From Porticoccus sp041395745 (lineage in GTDB: Bacteria; Pseudomonadota; Gammaproteobacteria; Pseudomonadales; Porticoccaceae), in contig JAWKZV010000002.1 in NCBI GenBank assembly GCA_041395745.1, positions 434,001 through 498,000 of the forward strand: 64,000 bases of DNA, given 5' to 3'. The position numbers and the translations under genes were made by a program. The notes under the pieces are model-generated. The model saw nothing but the letters and a program-made list of their open reading frames with translations, was not told the origin of the DNA and did no database searches. Of this stretch, positions 1 through 9,468 are shown piece by piece. The first letter of the stretch is position 1, and the number at the start of each line of letters is the position of its first letter.

Positions 1-794
1 ATATGGATGCCCTGACTATCCCCGCCGCCGGTGGCGTAGATAGCACCGCCCTGATCGTTGGGGATTTTTCCAACGGCAACGATGCGGTAATTCTCAAGGG
101 CAAGGAATCCCTGGCAGACATCAAGGGTCAGCAGGTCAACCTGGTTGAACTGAGTGTGTCCCACTACCTGCTGGCACGCGGCCTGGAATCCGTGGGGATG
201 AGTGAGGCTGACGTGCAGGTGGTGAACACCTCCGACGCCGATATGGTGGCCGTGTATGGCACTGACGGCGTGACCGCGGTGACCACCTGGAACCCGTTGG
301 TGAGCGAAATTCTCGCCATGCCCAACAGCCACAAGGTATTCGACTCTTCCCAGATTCCCGGCGAGATCATCGACCTGCTGGTGGTCAATACCGAAACCCT
401 GAAGGAAAACCCGAAACTGGGCATGGCCCTGACCGGTGCCTGGTATGAAATCATGGGCCTGATGAGCGGTTCAGGCGAAGACTCCGAAGCCGCCCGCACC
501 TTCATGGCACAGGCCTCCGGCACCGATCTGGCCGGTTACGATGCCCAGCTGGCCGCCACCAAAATGTTCTACACCCCTGCATCAGCCCTGGAACTGAACA
601 TGAGCGACAAGCTCACTTCCACCATGAAGGCAGTGGCCGAGTTCTCCTTTGATCACGGACTACTCGGCGATGGCGCACCGGATGCCGGTTTTATCGGCAT
701 CGAAACCCCCGCGGGCCTCTATGGCAGCAGCGACAACGTCAAGCTGCGCTTTGATCCCAGCTACATGCAGATGGCGGCTGACGGCAAACTCTGA
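1..794 (+). CDS. ABC transporter substrate-binding protein (urea/guanidine type), 5' partial
   Basis: The last 263 codons of a periplasmic solute-binding protein, open at the left edge of the window, so signal peptide and N-terminus are missing. The visible part reads like the NMT1/TauA-type binding proteins found in urea carboxylase operons: TIPAAGGVDSTALIVGDFSNG near its start, then an alternating alpha/beta pattern. It should deliver substrate to the permease and ATPase encoded immediately downstream; the gap to the permease is 50 bp with an AAAGGACG ribosome site. The adjoining carboxylase pathway suggests that the ligand is urea or guanidine. Ligand identity cannot be read from sequence. 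Confidence 0.85.
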   Translation, partial: MDALTIPAAGGVDSTALIVGDFSNGNDAVILKGKESLADIKGQQVNLVELSVSHYLLARGLESVGMSEADVQVVNTSDADMVAVYGTDGVTAVTTWNPLVSEILAMPNSHKVFDSSQIPGEIIDLLVVNTETLKENPKLGMALTGAWYEIMGLMSGSGEDSEAARTFMAQASGTDLAGYDAQLAATKMFYTPASALELNMSDKLTSTMKAVAEFSFDHGLLGDGAPDAGFIGIETPAGLYGSSDNVKLRFDPSYMQMAADGKL

Positions 795-844
795 GTCTGG
801 CGCAACCAACCGGGAGCGGTTAGCCGCTCCCCAAAGGACGAGTC

Positions 845-1666
845 ATGAAACGACTGATCAACCTGGCCCCATCCCCGGTACTGAGCACACTGTTGGCACT
901 GCTGCCGTTTGTGCTGATCCTGCTGGCGTATGTGGCCGCCTCCGACCTGCGGCTGGAGGCCAACCCCAACGATAAGTTGCTGCCGAGCTTCAGCCAGATC
1001 GGCGATGCCATCCAGCGCATGGCGTTCGAACCCAGCAAGCGCACCGGGGAATACCTGTTTTGGCAGGATACCGCCAGCAGTCTCCAGCGCCTCGGTCTGG
1101 GGGTGCTGATCGCCGCCACGCTGGGGCTGGTGCTGGGGATTTTTACCGGTGCACTGCCGCTGGTGAATTCAGGCGTTTCACCGCTGTTGACGGTGGTATC
1201 GCTGGTGCCGCCGCTGGCACTGCTGCCGATTCTGTTCATCGTGTTCGGCCTCGGGGAACTGTCCAAGGTGATGCTGGTGGCCATCGGTATCACTCCGGTG
1301 ATCGCCAGGGATATCCAGCGCCGCACCCGGGAGATTCCCGCTGAGCAGCTGGTGAAAGCCCAGACCCTGGGGGCCAACACCGCGCAGATCATGATTCGGG
1401 TGCTGTTGCCACAGTTGCTGCCGAAACTGATCGACGCGGTGCGCCTGTCCCTGGGTGCCGGCTGGCTGTTCCTGATTGCCGCCGAGGCGATCGCCTCCAC
1501 CGACGGCCTCGGCTACCGGATCTTTCTGGTGCGCCGTTACATGTCCATGGACGTGATCCTGCCCTATGTGGCCTGGATAACCCTGCTGGCATTCCTGTTT
1601 GATGTGGCGCTGGCCTGGCTCAGCCGCAAGCTGTTCCCCTGGCATGCACAGGGAGGGTCGCAGTGA
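845..1666 (+). CDS. ABC transporter permease (urea/guanidine uptake)
   Basis: A 273-residue BPD-transporter-type inner-membrane permease. Hydrophobic segments lie near residues 13-33, 80-105, 115-140, 190-215 and 235-260. The EAA loop that docks the ATPase is around residues 165-190 (PAEQLVKAQTLGANTAQ). The ATG follows AAAGGACG by a few bases. The stop overlaps the start of the ATPase gene, so translation is probably coupled. Together with its neighbours it forms a TauABC/SsuABC-like importer dedicated to the carboxylase pathway downstream. Confidence 0.88.
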   Translation: MKRLINLAPSPVLSTLLALLPFVLILLAYVAASDLRLEANPNDKLLPSFSQIGDAIQRMAFEPSKRTGEYLFWQDTASSLQRLGLGVLIAATLGLVLGIFTGALPLVNSGVSPLLTVVSLVPPLALLPILFIVFGLGELSKVMLVAIGITPVIARDIQRRTREIPAEQLVKAQTLGANTAQIMIRVLLPQLLPKLIDAVRLSLGAGWLFLIAAEAIASTDGLGYRIFLVRRYMSMDVILPYVAWITLLAFLFDVALAWLSRKLFPWHAQGGSQ

Positions 1667-2466
1667 TGATTGAGGCAAAGAACCTCTGGAAGCGCTACAG
1701 CGACAACGTGGTGCTGGAGCAGATCAACATGAAAGTGGCGGAGCGGGAGTTCATCACCATGGTGGGCACTTCCGGCTGCGGCAAGAGCACCTTCCTGAAG
1801 ATGCTGCTCGGCACCGAGAGTCCCAGTAGTGGCACCCTGCTACTGGATGGCAAACCCATCTCTTCCGAGCCCGGTCCCGACCGGGGCATCGTGTTCCAGC
1901 AGTACTCGGTGTTTCCCCACATGAGCGTGCTGGAAAACGTGGTGGCGGCCAAGGCCTTCCAGCGGCCCGGCATCACCGGCTACCTGTTTGGCGGAGCCAA
2001 AAAGGCGGCGCGCCAGCAAGCTGCTGAGATTCTCGATCAGGTGGGCTTGAGCCACGCCCTCAACCGCTATCCCCACGAACTGTCCGGTGGCATGAAGCAG
2101 CGGCTTGCCATTGCCCAGGCTTTGCTGGCCAAGCCGCGCATCCTGTTGCTGGATGAACCGTTTGGTGCATTGGACCCGGGTATTCGCGCCGACATGCACG
2201 AACTGATTCTCAACCTGTGGCGACAGTACAAGCTCACCGTCTTCATGGTCACCCACGACCTCAAGGAAGGCTTTTACCTGGGCACCCGTCTGTGGGTGTT
2301 CGACAAACAGCGCCATGACCCCCAGGCGCCCAATGCCTACGGGGCATCCATTACCTACGATTTGCCCGTCGGCCAGCTGGACCAGCGTCTCTACCAGGAG
2401 ATCGACGACAGCCTGCGGCCGGTACTCACCGGCCCGGCCGCCGACGGAGCGGAAGGACAACCATGA
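1666..2466 (+). CDS. ABC transporter ATP-binding protein (urea/guanidine uptake)
   Basis: A 266-residue NrtD/SsuB-type ATPase. Visible motifs are Walker A GTSGCGKST (about 34-42), Q-loop VFQQYSVFP, signature LSGGMKQR (about 140), Walker B ILLLDEP (about 160) and the H-loop MVTHD. The ATG at 1666 lies 8 bases after GGAGGG and overlaps the permease stop by one base; a GTG one codon earlier is also possible. The C-terminal extension after the H-loop is typical of ATPases found with urea carboxylase genes. It energises import by the preceding permease. Confidence 0.9.
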   Translation: MIEAKNLWKRYSDNVVLEQINMKVAEREFITMVGTSGCGKSTFLKMLLGTESPSSGTLLLDGKPISSEPGPDRGIVFQQYSVFPHMSVLENVVAAKAFQRPGITGYLFGGAKKAARQQAAEILDQVGLSHALNRYPHELSGGMKQRLAIAQALLAKPRILLLDEPFGALDPGIRADMHELILNLWRQYKLTVFMVTHDLKEGFYLGTRLWVFDKQRHDPQAPNAYGASITYDLPVGQLDQRLYQEIDDSLRPVLTGPAADGAEGQP

Positions 2467-3215
2467 CACAGATGCATTACACCACCGAAATCGCACCCGG
2501 CGGCCACTGGTCGCTGCGGATGCGACGCGGCACGCTGATGCGGCTCACCGACCTCGAGGGCGGCGCCAACGTCGGCATGCTGTTTTACAACCCGGAAAAC
2601 CTGCTGGAGCGCTACAACGCCCCGGACACTCTGAAGTGCCAGCACACCTTCAAACTGACCCGCGGCAACTGCCTGTATTCGGACATGGGGCGGATTTTCG
2701 CCTCGGTAGTCGAGGACAGCGTCGGCTGGCATGAAACCATCTGCGGCAACAGCCGCGCCGATCAGGTTGCGGAGCGCTGGGGCAAACGGGATTACCAGGG
2801 CGACCGCAACCAGTGGCACCAGAACGGCCACGATGCCTTTCTGGTGGAGCTGGCCAAATACGGTCTAGGCAGCGCCGACCTGGCCGCCAACCTCAATTGG
2901 TTCAGCCAGGTGGCCGCCGATGACGACGGCAACCTGCGACTGGTTGAAGGGGCAAGCCCCGCCGGCAGCCAGCTGAGCCTGCGTTTCGAAATGGATACCC
3001 TGGTGCTGCTGCACAGCTGTCCCCATCCCCTCAACCGCGCCGCTGAATACCCGGCGCGCCCGGTGCGCATCGAGCTGGGGGTGGCGGAGCCGGTGACGCC
3101 GGACGACGTCTGCCGCAACCACTGCCCGGAAAATCGCCGCGGCTTTGCCAACAACGCACTCTATTACCTGGGCGCCGCTCCCGAGCTGCTGCCCATGCTG
3201 GGGGAGGAACTCTGA
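2463..3215 (+). CDS. DUF1989 protein, urea carboxylase-associated protein 2 type; probable carboxyguanidine deiminase subunit
   Basis: A 250-residue DUF1989 protein whose start overlaps the ATPase stop by four bases. It is related to the next gene product; both contain a DLEG-N-A block (LTDLEGGANVGMLFYN here) and a later NLNWF/NINFF segment. The family was named urea carboxylase-associated protein, but recent work on bacterial guanidine use assigned such paired DUF1989 proteins as the two subunits of carboxyguanidine deiminase, which turns carboxyguanidine into allophanate and ammonia. The function here is inferred from family and context. I do not assign which subunit (CgnA or CgnB) it is. 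Confidence 0.82.
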   Translation: MTQMHYTTEIAPGGHWSLRMRRGTLMRLTDLEGGANVGMLFYNPENLLERYNAPDTLKCQHTFKLTRGNCLYSDMGRIFASVVEDSVGWHETICGNSRADQVAERWGKRDYQGDRNQWHQNGHDAFLVELAKYGLGSADLAANLNWFSQVAADDDGNLRLVEGASPAGSQLSLRFEMDTLVLLHSCPHPLNRAAEYPARPVRIELGVAEPVTPDDVCRNHCPENRRGFANNALYYLGAAPELLPMLGEEL

Positions 3216-3216
3216 C

Positions 3217-3858
3217 ATGCTGACCAGCAGTTCACGCCAACCGGAAAACGCCTGCCTGCGGCAGGTGATCGATGCCGGCGATTACTACCTGGGCGCTGTC
3301 AAGGCCGGCCAGACCCTGCGAATCCTCGATCTCGAGGGCAACCAGGCGGCAGACACTCTGTTCTACAGTGCCGCCGGCCCGGCGGAGCACTACAGTGCCA
3401 TGGATACCATCCGCGAGCAGGGCAACCTCTACCTGACCACCGGCTCGGTGCTGCGCTCCAATGAGAACAACCCGATGCTGGAGATCGTCGCCGATACCTG
3501 CGGTCGTCACGATACCATCGGCGGCGCCTGTGCCACCGAGAGCAACACCGTGCGCTATGACCTGGAAAAGCGCTGCATGCACGCCTGCCGGGACAGCTGG
3601 ATGCTGGCCATTGCCGAACGCCCGGAATTTGGCATCGGCAAACGGGACATCAGCCACAACATCAATTTCTTCATGAACGTGCCGGTGACCGCCTCTGGCG
3701 GGCTGACTTTCGAGGACGGTATTTCCGCGCCGGGCAAGTACGTGGAGCTGACGGCGAAAATGGATGTGCTGGTGCTGATCTCCAACTGCCCACAGCTCAA
3801 TAACCCCTGCAACGGTTACAACCCGACGCCGGTGGAAATTCTCGTCTGGGATAACTGA
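3217..3858 (+). CDS. DUF1989 protein, urea carboxylase-associated protein 1 type; probable second carboxyguanidine deiminase subunit
   Basis: A 213-residue DUF1989 protein starting one base after the stop of its paralogue. The chosen ATG at 3217 has GGGGGAGG just upstream inside the previous gene. Motifs include ILDLEGNQAADTLFYSA, a Cys/His-rich stretch ADTCGRHDTIGGACATESN that may bind metal, and SHNINFFMNVPV. Close packing with its paralogue and the carboxylase supports a heteromeric enzyme acting on the carboxylase product. If the pathway uses urea itself, no deiminase would be needed, so the conserved pair is evidence for guanidine. Confidence 0.83.
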   Translation: MLTSSSRQPENACLRQVIDAGDYYLGAVKAGQTLRILDLEGNQAADTLFYSAAGPAEHYSAMDTIREQGNLYLTTGSVLRSNENNPMLEIVADTCGRHDTIGGACATESNTVRYDLEKRCMHACRDSWMLAIAERPEFGIGKRDISHNINFFMNVPVTASGGLTFEDGISAPGKYVELTAKMDVLVLISNCPQLNNPCNGYNPTPVEILVWDN

Positions 3859-3935
3859 TCCGCCACGATTCCCCTTCAGTGGACGGCCACTGTCGCAGCC
3901 ATGAGAACCGGGACGACCCGGTCGAGGTTAGGAAG

Positions 3936-6900
3936 ATGTTCAATAAAGTCCTGATTGCCAACCGCGGCGCCATTGCCACCCGCATCATCCGCACCCTGAA
4001 GCGGCTCGGTATAGGTTCGGTGGCGGTATACGCCGATTGTGATGCCGACAGCCTGCACGTGCGCCTGGCGGACGAAGCCTATCGCCTCGGCGAGGGCGGC
4101 GCCGCCGATACCTATCTGAACATGGAGCGGTTGCTGGCCATTGCTACAGAGTCCGGTGCCGAAGCCATCCACCCGGGCTACGGCTTCCTCAGCGAGAACA
4201 CCAGTTTTGTATCTCGCTGCGAAGCGGCGGGCATTGCCTTTGTCGGCCCCACTGCTGCCCAGATGGAGGCGTTTGGCCTCAAACATCGGGCCCGGGAACT
4301 GGCCACCGCTGCTGGAGTACCGCTGTTGCCCGGTTCCGATCTGTTACGGGATCTGGATCAGGCTAAAACCATAGCAGCGCAGATCGGCTACCCTGTGATG
4401 CTGAAGAGCACCGCCGGCGGCGGCGGCATTGGCATGCAGCTCTGCCACAGTGAGCAGGAGCTGTGCGGCGCCTTCGATTCGGTGAAGCGTCTGGGGGCCA
4501 ATAACTTTGCCGACGACGGCGTGTTCCTGGAGAAATTCATCGCTCGAGCCCGCCACATCGAGGTTCAGGTGTTTGGCGACGGCTGCGGCCAGGCGCTGGC
4601 CCTGGGAGAGCGTGACTGCTCCAGCCAGCGTCGCAACCAGAAAGTCGTGGAGGAGTGCCCGGCGCCCAACCTCACCGATGAGGTGCGCCAGCAACTGCAC
4701 GCCACCGCCGAATTACTGCTGGCCAGTGTCAGCTATCGCAATGCGGGCACCGTGGAATTTATCTACGACGCCGATACCGATCACTTCTACTTCCTGGAGG
4801 TGAACACCCGACTGCAGGTGGAACACGGGGTCACCGAGGAAGTGTACGGGGTTGACCTGGTTGAATGGATGCTGCGGCTGGCGGCGGGGGAGAAGCTGTC
4901 CCTGGACACCCGCCGTCAGCAGTTGCACGCCACAGGTCATGCCATTCAGGTGCGGGTTTACGCGGAAGATCCCTATCGGGGATTTCAGCCCTGTCCGGGT
5001 CTGTTGACCCAGGTGGCCTTTCCCAAGGGTGAGGGTATTCGCATCGATCACTGGATTGAGACGGGTACCGAAGTGCCGCCGTTCTTTGACCCGATGCTGG
5101 CCAAGATCATCGTCCACGGCAGTGACCGGGAGGATGCACTGGCCAAGTTGCAATGGACACTGGACAACACCGCCCTGTACGGCAGTGAAACCAACCTGGG
5201 CTATTTGCGCACCCTCAGTCGTGATCCGGTACTGGCGCGCGGCGAGGTTACCACCCGCTACCTGAACAGCGTCAATTTTCAGCCCTCCCGCATCGATGTT
5301 TTGCAGGGGGGCACCCAGACCACCGTGCAGGATTACCCCGGTCGCAGCGGCCACTGGGATGTGGGTGTGCCACCCTCGGGCCCGTTCGACAGCTACTCCT
5401 TCCGGCTGGCCAACCGACTTCTCGGCAACCCGGCAGATGCGGCGGCCCTGGAGATCACATTGCAGGGGCCGACCCTGGTTTTCTCCTGCGACACCCAGAT
5501 CGTCATAGGTGGCGCAGCCATTGATGCGAAGCTGGTGGACACCGAATCCGGAGAGCAGCGGGAGCTTCCCCTGTGGCAGGTGGTGGGCGTCAGGGCCGGC
5601 CAGCAGCTCAGTCTCGGTCGTATCCGCGACGGCGGTGCCCGTGCCTATCTGGCGGTGCTTGGTGGCATCCAGTGTCCGACCTATCTGGGGTCGCGCGCCA
5701 CCTTTACCCTGGGGCAGTTTGGCGGTCACAACGGCCGTGCCCTGTGCAGCGGTGATGTGCTGCATCTGGACAATAGCGTTTCCCCCGTTGCCCCGCTGGA
5801 GGCCGATCCCGCGCTGCTGCCGCAGATCGGCAACAACTGGCAGTTGCGGGTGATCTACGGCCCCCACGGAGCGCCGGACTTCTTTACCGACGGGGACATC
5901 GATACTTTCTTTTCCCACGAGTGGGAGGTGCACTATAACTCCAGCCGCACCGGCGTGCGGCTGATCGGTCCGAAACCGGCTTGGGCGCGGCAGGATGGCG
6001 GCGAGGCGGGGCTGCACCCGTCCAACATCCACGACAACGCCTACGCCTTCGGTACCGTGGATTTCACCGGCGACATGCCGGTGATCCTCGGTCCGGATGG
6101 CCCGTCCCTGGGGGGCTTTGTCTGCCCGGCCACGGTAATCAGCACCGACCTGTGGAAACTGGGCCAGCTCCACGCGGGGGACAAAGTGCGCTTTGTGCCA
6201 GTGAGCATCGAACAGGCGGTGGCGCTGGAGGCAGCACAACAGCGCCAAGTCGACAGCCTTTCTCCGCAGGAACAGCCCTGGCAGCCGGTTACGCCTGAAA
6301 CTCCGGTGCTGGCGCGACTGAAAGCCCATGAATTTGGCGACGAAATTGTTTATCGGGCCGCCGGGGATCACTTTCTGTTGGTGGAATACGGTGAGCAGGT
6401 GCTGGACATTCGCCTGCGTTTTCGCGCCCATGCCCTGATGCAGTGGCTGCAACAGAATTCACTGCCGGGCATCCGCGAACTGACCCCGGGCATCCGCTCC
6501 CTGCAGATTCATTTCGACAGCCAGCAACTGGATCACCGCCGCCTGCTGGCTCACCTGCGCAGCGCCGAGGAGTCACTGGCGAATCAGCTGGAACAGTTGT
6601 CGGTGCCATCGCGCATAGTCCATATCCCGCTGTCCTGGGACGACGAGGCCTGCCGGTTGGCGATCGAGAAATACAGCCAGTCGGTGCGCAAAAATGCTCC
6701 CTGGTGTCCCAGCAATCTGGAATTTATCCGCCGTATCAATGGCCTGGACAGCATCGACGAGGTGAAGTGCATCCTGTTCGAGGCCAGCTACCTGGTGATG
6801 GGGCTGGGGGATGTTTATTTGGGCGCACCGGTGGCCACCCCGGTGGATCCGCGCCACCGGCTGGTGACCACCAAGTACAACCCGGCGCGCACCTGGACTG

Positions 6901-7553
6901 CGGAAAACTCCGTGGGTATCGGCGGCTCCTACCTGTGCGTCTACGGTATGGAGGGCCCTGGCGGTTACCAGTTTGTCGGCCGCACCCTGCAGATGTGGAA
7001 CCGCTACCGGCAGACCGCTGAATTTGCCAAACCCTGGCTGCTGCGCTTCTTCGACCAGATTCGCTTCTACGAGGTCAGCCAGGAAGAGTTGCAGGAGATC
7101 CGCCGGGAATTTCCCCGCGGCAACTACCCGCTGAAGATTGAGGAGAGCAGCTTCAGTCTGGCGGAGTACGAACAGTTCCTCACAGACAATAGTGCCGATA
7201 TTGAGCAGTTCCGCTCAAAGCGCCACGCTGCCTTCCTGGAGGAACTGGCCCGGTGGCATGCCACCGGCCAGTTCAATTTCGAGGCCGAGGAGCAGCAACA
7301 GCAAGAGGATGAGGTGAGCTGGCCCGATGACAGCATCGTCGTGGACAGCCCCGTGTCCGGCAGTGTCTGGCAAACCGAAGTGGCGGTGGGTGACCACGTG
7401 CGTGCCGGTCAGGCGCTGGTGATTCTGGAGTCCATGAAGATGGAAATTCCCATTCAGGCGCCCCGGGACGGGGTGGTCAGCCACCTGCTGTTGAGCGCCG
7501 GCCAGAGGGTGCGGCCGGGACAGGCTCTGGTGGTATTGGAAGAGATGGTTTGA
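3936..7553 (+). CDS. uca: Biotin-dependent urea carboxylase family protein (urea or guanidine carboxylase)
   Basis: A 1205-residue single-chain carboxylase. Domain order: biotin carboxylase and ATP-grasp with GYGFLSEN and STAGGGGIGM (1-450), AHS2/KipA-like carboxyltransferase (about 455-770), AHS1/KipI-like part (about 800-1020), linker, and a C-terminal biotinyl domain with ESMKMEIP (about 1165), where Lys carries biotin. The ATG at 3936 precedes the conserved MFNKVLIANRGAIA. It fixes bicarbonate onto urea (giving allophanate) or guanidine (giving carboxyguanidine) using ATP. Sequence length and order match the family. Context with two DUF1989 genes favours guanidine; the substrate-selecting active-site residue should be checked by alignment. 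Confidence 0.93.
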   Translation: MFNKVLIANRGAIATRIIRTLKRLGIGSVAVYADCDADSLHVRLADEAYRLGEGGAADTYLNMERLLAIATESGAEAIHPGYGFLSENTSFVSRCEAAGIAFVGPTAAQMEAFGLKHRARELATAAGVPLLPGSDLLRDLDQAKTIAAQIGYPVMLKSTAGGGGIGMQLCHSEQELCGAFDSVKRLGANNFADDGVFLEKFIARARHIEVQVFGDGCGQALALGERDCSSQRRNQKVVEECPAPNLTDEVRQQLHATAELLLASVSYRNAGTVEFIYDADTDHFYFLEVNTRLQVEHGVTEEVYGVDLVEWMLRLAAGEKLSLDTRRQQLHATGHAIQVRVYAEDPYRGFQPCPGLLTQVAFPKGEGIRIDHWIETGTEVPPFFDPMLAKIIVHGSDREDALAKLQWTLDNTALYGSETNLGYLRTLSRDPVLARGEVTTRYLNSVNFQPSRIDVLQGGTQTTVQDYPGRSGHWDVGVPPSGPFDSYSFRLANRLLGNPADAAALEITLQGPTLVFSCDTQIVIGGAAIDAKLVDTESGEQRELPLWQVVGVRAGQQLSLGRIRDGGARAYLAVLGGIQCPTYLGSRATFTLGQFGGHNGRALCSGDVLHLDNSVSPVAPLEADPALLPQIGNNWQLRVIYGPHGAPDFFTDGDIDTFFSHEWEVHYNSSRTGVRLIGPKPAWARQDGGEAGLHPSNIHDNAYAFGTVDFTGDMPVILGPDGPSLGGFVCPATVISTDLWKLGQLHAGDKVRFVPVSIEQAVALEAAQQRQVDSLSPQEQPWQPVTPETPVLARLKAHEFGDEIVYRAAGDHFLLVEYGEQVLDIRLRFRAHALMQWLQQNSLPGIRELTPGIRSLQIHFDSQQLDHRRLLAHLRSAEESLANQLEQLSVPSRIVHIPLSWDDEACRLAIEKYSQSVRKNAPWCPSNLEFIRRINGLDSIDEVKCILFEASYLVMGLGDVYLGAPVATPVDPRHRLVTTKYNPARTWTAENSVGIGGSYLCVYGMEGPGGYQFVGRTLQMWNRYRQTAEFAKPWLLRFFDQIRFYEVSQEELQEIRREFPRGNYPLKIEESSFSLAEYEQFLTDNSADIEQFRSKRHAAFLEELARWHATGQFNFEAEEQQQQEDEVSWPDDSIVVDSPVSGSVWQTEVAVGDHVRAGQALVILESMKMEIPIQAPRDGVVSHLLLSAGQRVRPGQALVVLEEMV

Positions 7554-7564
7554 GGAGCGGTGAA

Positions 7565-9391
7565 ATGAGCAGCAACATGACAATAGCCAACCTGAGCAAT
7601 GCCTACCGGGAAGGCTCTCTCACTCCCACTGGAGTGATGGAGGACATCCGCCGCCGAGCCGGTGAATTTGCCGACAGCAATATCTGGATTCATCTGCTCA
7701 GCGCTGAGGAGCAACAACCTTACCTGGCGGCGCTGGCAGAGAAGGACCCGCAGCAGTGCCCGTTGTGGGGCATTCCCTTTGCTATCAAGGACAACATTGA
7801 TCTGGCTGGGATACCCACGACCGCCGGCTGTGAGGCTTTCACCTTCACGCCGTCGGCGTCCGCTCCGGTGGTGCAACAGTTACTGGACGCCGGTGCCATC
7901 CCGGTGGGCAAGACCAATCTCGACCAGTTTGCCACCGGCCTCAATGGTACCCGCTCCCCCTGGGGCCCGTGCCGCAATGCCTTCGATCCCGATTACATCA
8001 GCGGCGGTTCCAGTTCCGGTTCTGCCGTATCGGTGGCGCTGGGGCTGGCCAGTTTCAGCCTGGGCACGGACACCGCCGGTTCCGGCCGGGTGCCCGCCGC
8101 CTTCAACAACCTGGTTGGGCTGAAACCTACCCGCGGATTGTTGTCCGCCCGCGGCATGGTGCCCGCCTGTCGCAGCCTCGATTGCATCAGCATCATGGCT
8201 CTCAACAGCGACGACGCCAACACCGTGCTGGCCAGCGCCGAGGGCTTTGACTCGGGAGACGGCTACAGCCGTCACAATTGCTACGACAATCTCAGCCGCC
8301 ACTATGGATACCGGCAGGGGCCTTTGAAGGTGGGGGTGTTGCCCGAAGATCAGCTGCAGTTTTTCGGAGACAGCGGCTATCAGGCCGCCTATGCCGCCAC
8401 TCTGGCAAAGCTGGCCGAACTGGGTTTCGAGCTGGTGGAAGTGGACTACCGCCCCTTCGATGAGGCTGCACGGTTGCTCTACGAAGGTCCCTGGGTGGCG
8501 GAACGCTATATCGCCTGTCAGCCGTTGATCGAGGAAAATCCGGCGGCGCTGCACCCGGTCATCCGGGCCATCGTGGAGCCGGGTGGTACACCAAAAGCCA
8601 CCGAGCTTTTCCGCGCCCAGTACAGGCTCGAGGCCCTGAAACAGGTTTGTGTGACAACACTGGATCAGGTGGACTGCCTGTTGACCCCCACCGCCGGACG
8701 TCTGTTCACCGTGGAGGAAATGCTGGCGGAGCCGATCCTCTACAACAGCCAGCTCGGCTATTACACCAACTTCATGAACCTGCTGGACATGACCTCGGTG
8801 GCAGTGCCCACGGCCTTCACCTCTGCCGGGCTGCCCTTCGGTGTCACCCTGGTGGGCAACAGCTTCAGTGATAGGACGCTACTGTCCATCGCCAACCGCA
8901 TCCAGCAGGGGTTGGCGCTGCCTGTAGGTATTGATGAGTGCACCGATGCTGCCGGTACGGAACCCGCGGGATTGTCTCAGATACAGCAGCCGGTAGCAGA
9001 CAATCGCCATATAGACGTGCTGGTGTGCGGCGCCCATTTGGAGGGGTTGCCGCTAAACTGGCAGCTCACCGAGCGGGGCGCAGTATTGAAAAGCCGCACC
9101 CGCACCAAGCCTTGCTACCGCATGTACGCCCTGGCCGGTGGGCCGCCGTTCCGGCCCGGGCTGATTATGGATGAACAACAAGGCGCGGCCATTGACGTAG
9201 AAATCTGGTCGGTGCCCGCCGCCGAGTTCGGTAGTTTCGTGGCGGGGATTCCCGCGCCGCTGGGTATCGGCAAGGTACTGGTAGAAGATGGCTCCGTGGT
9301 AACCGGTTTTATCTGCGAACCCAGAGGGGTTGAAGGCGCCACCGATATCACTCATCTCGGGGGCTGGCGCGCCTACCTGGCGAACCGCTGA
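7565..9391 (+). CDS. atzF: Allophanate hydrolase
   Basis: A 608-residue amidase-signature enzyme that hydrolyses allophanate to two ammonia and two CO2, completing nitrogen release. The N-terminal amidase domain has the Ser-cisSer-Lys pattern: Lys in FAIKDNIDLAG, and the glycine/serine-rich SGGSSSGSAVSVALG around residues 145-160. After residue about 460 comes the smaller C-terminal domain (GAHLEGLPLNWQL onward) seen in full-length AtzF. The ATG at 7565 follows GAGGAGCGG, 11 bases after the carboxylase stop. A TTG five codons earlier is less likely. Confidence 0.93.
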   Translation: MSSNMTIANLSNAYREGSLTPTGVMEDIRRRAGEFADSNIWIHLLSAEEQQPYLAALAEKDPQQCPLWGIPFAIKDNIDLAGIPTTAGCEAFTFTPSASAPVVQQLLDAGAIPVGKTNLDQFATGLNGTRSPWGPCRNAFDPDYISGGSSSGSAVSVALGLASFSLGTDTAGSGRVPAAFNNLVGLKPTRGLLSARGMVPACRSLDCISIMALNSDDANTVLASAEGFDSGDGYSRHNCYDNLSRHYGYRQGPLKVGVLPEDQLQFFGDSGYQAAYAATLAKLAELGFELVEVDYRPFDEAARLLYEGPWVAERYIACQPLIEENPAALHPVIRAIVEPGGTPKATELFRAQYRLEALKQVCVTTLDQVDCLLTPTAGRLFTVEEMLAEPILYNSQLGYYTNFMNLLDMTSVAVPTAFTSAGLPFGVTLVGNSFSDRTLLSIANRIQQGLALPVGIDECTDAAGTEPAGLSQIQQPVADNRHIDVLVCGAHLEGLPLNWQLTERGAVLKSRTRTKPCYRMYALAGGPPFRPGLIMDEQQGAAIDVEIWSVPAAEFGSFVAGIPAPLGIGKVLVEDGSVVTGFICEPRGVEGATDITHLGGWRAYLANR

Positions 9392-9468
9392 GAAGCGGAT
9401 TTACCGTTATTGGGTAATCGGGCGGTGGGGTGCTATGGTTGATGGACCCCTCCTTCCGGAGCCCGAGC

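Noticed and set aside
4713..6452. 579-codon open frame antisense to the carboxylase
   Set aside because: High-GC codon-position shadow of a clear carboxylase; no family resemblance.
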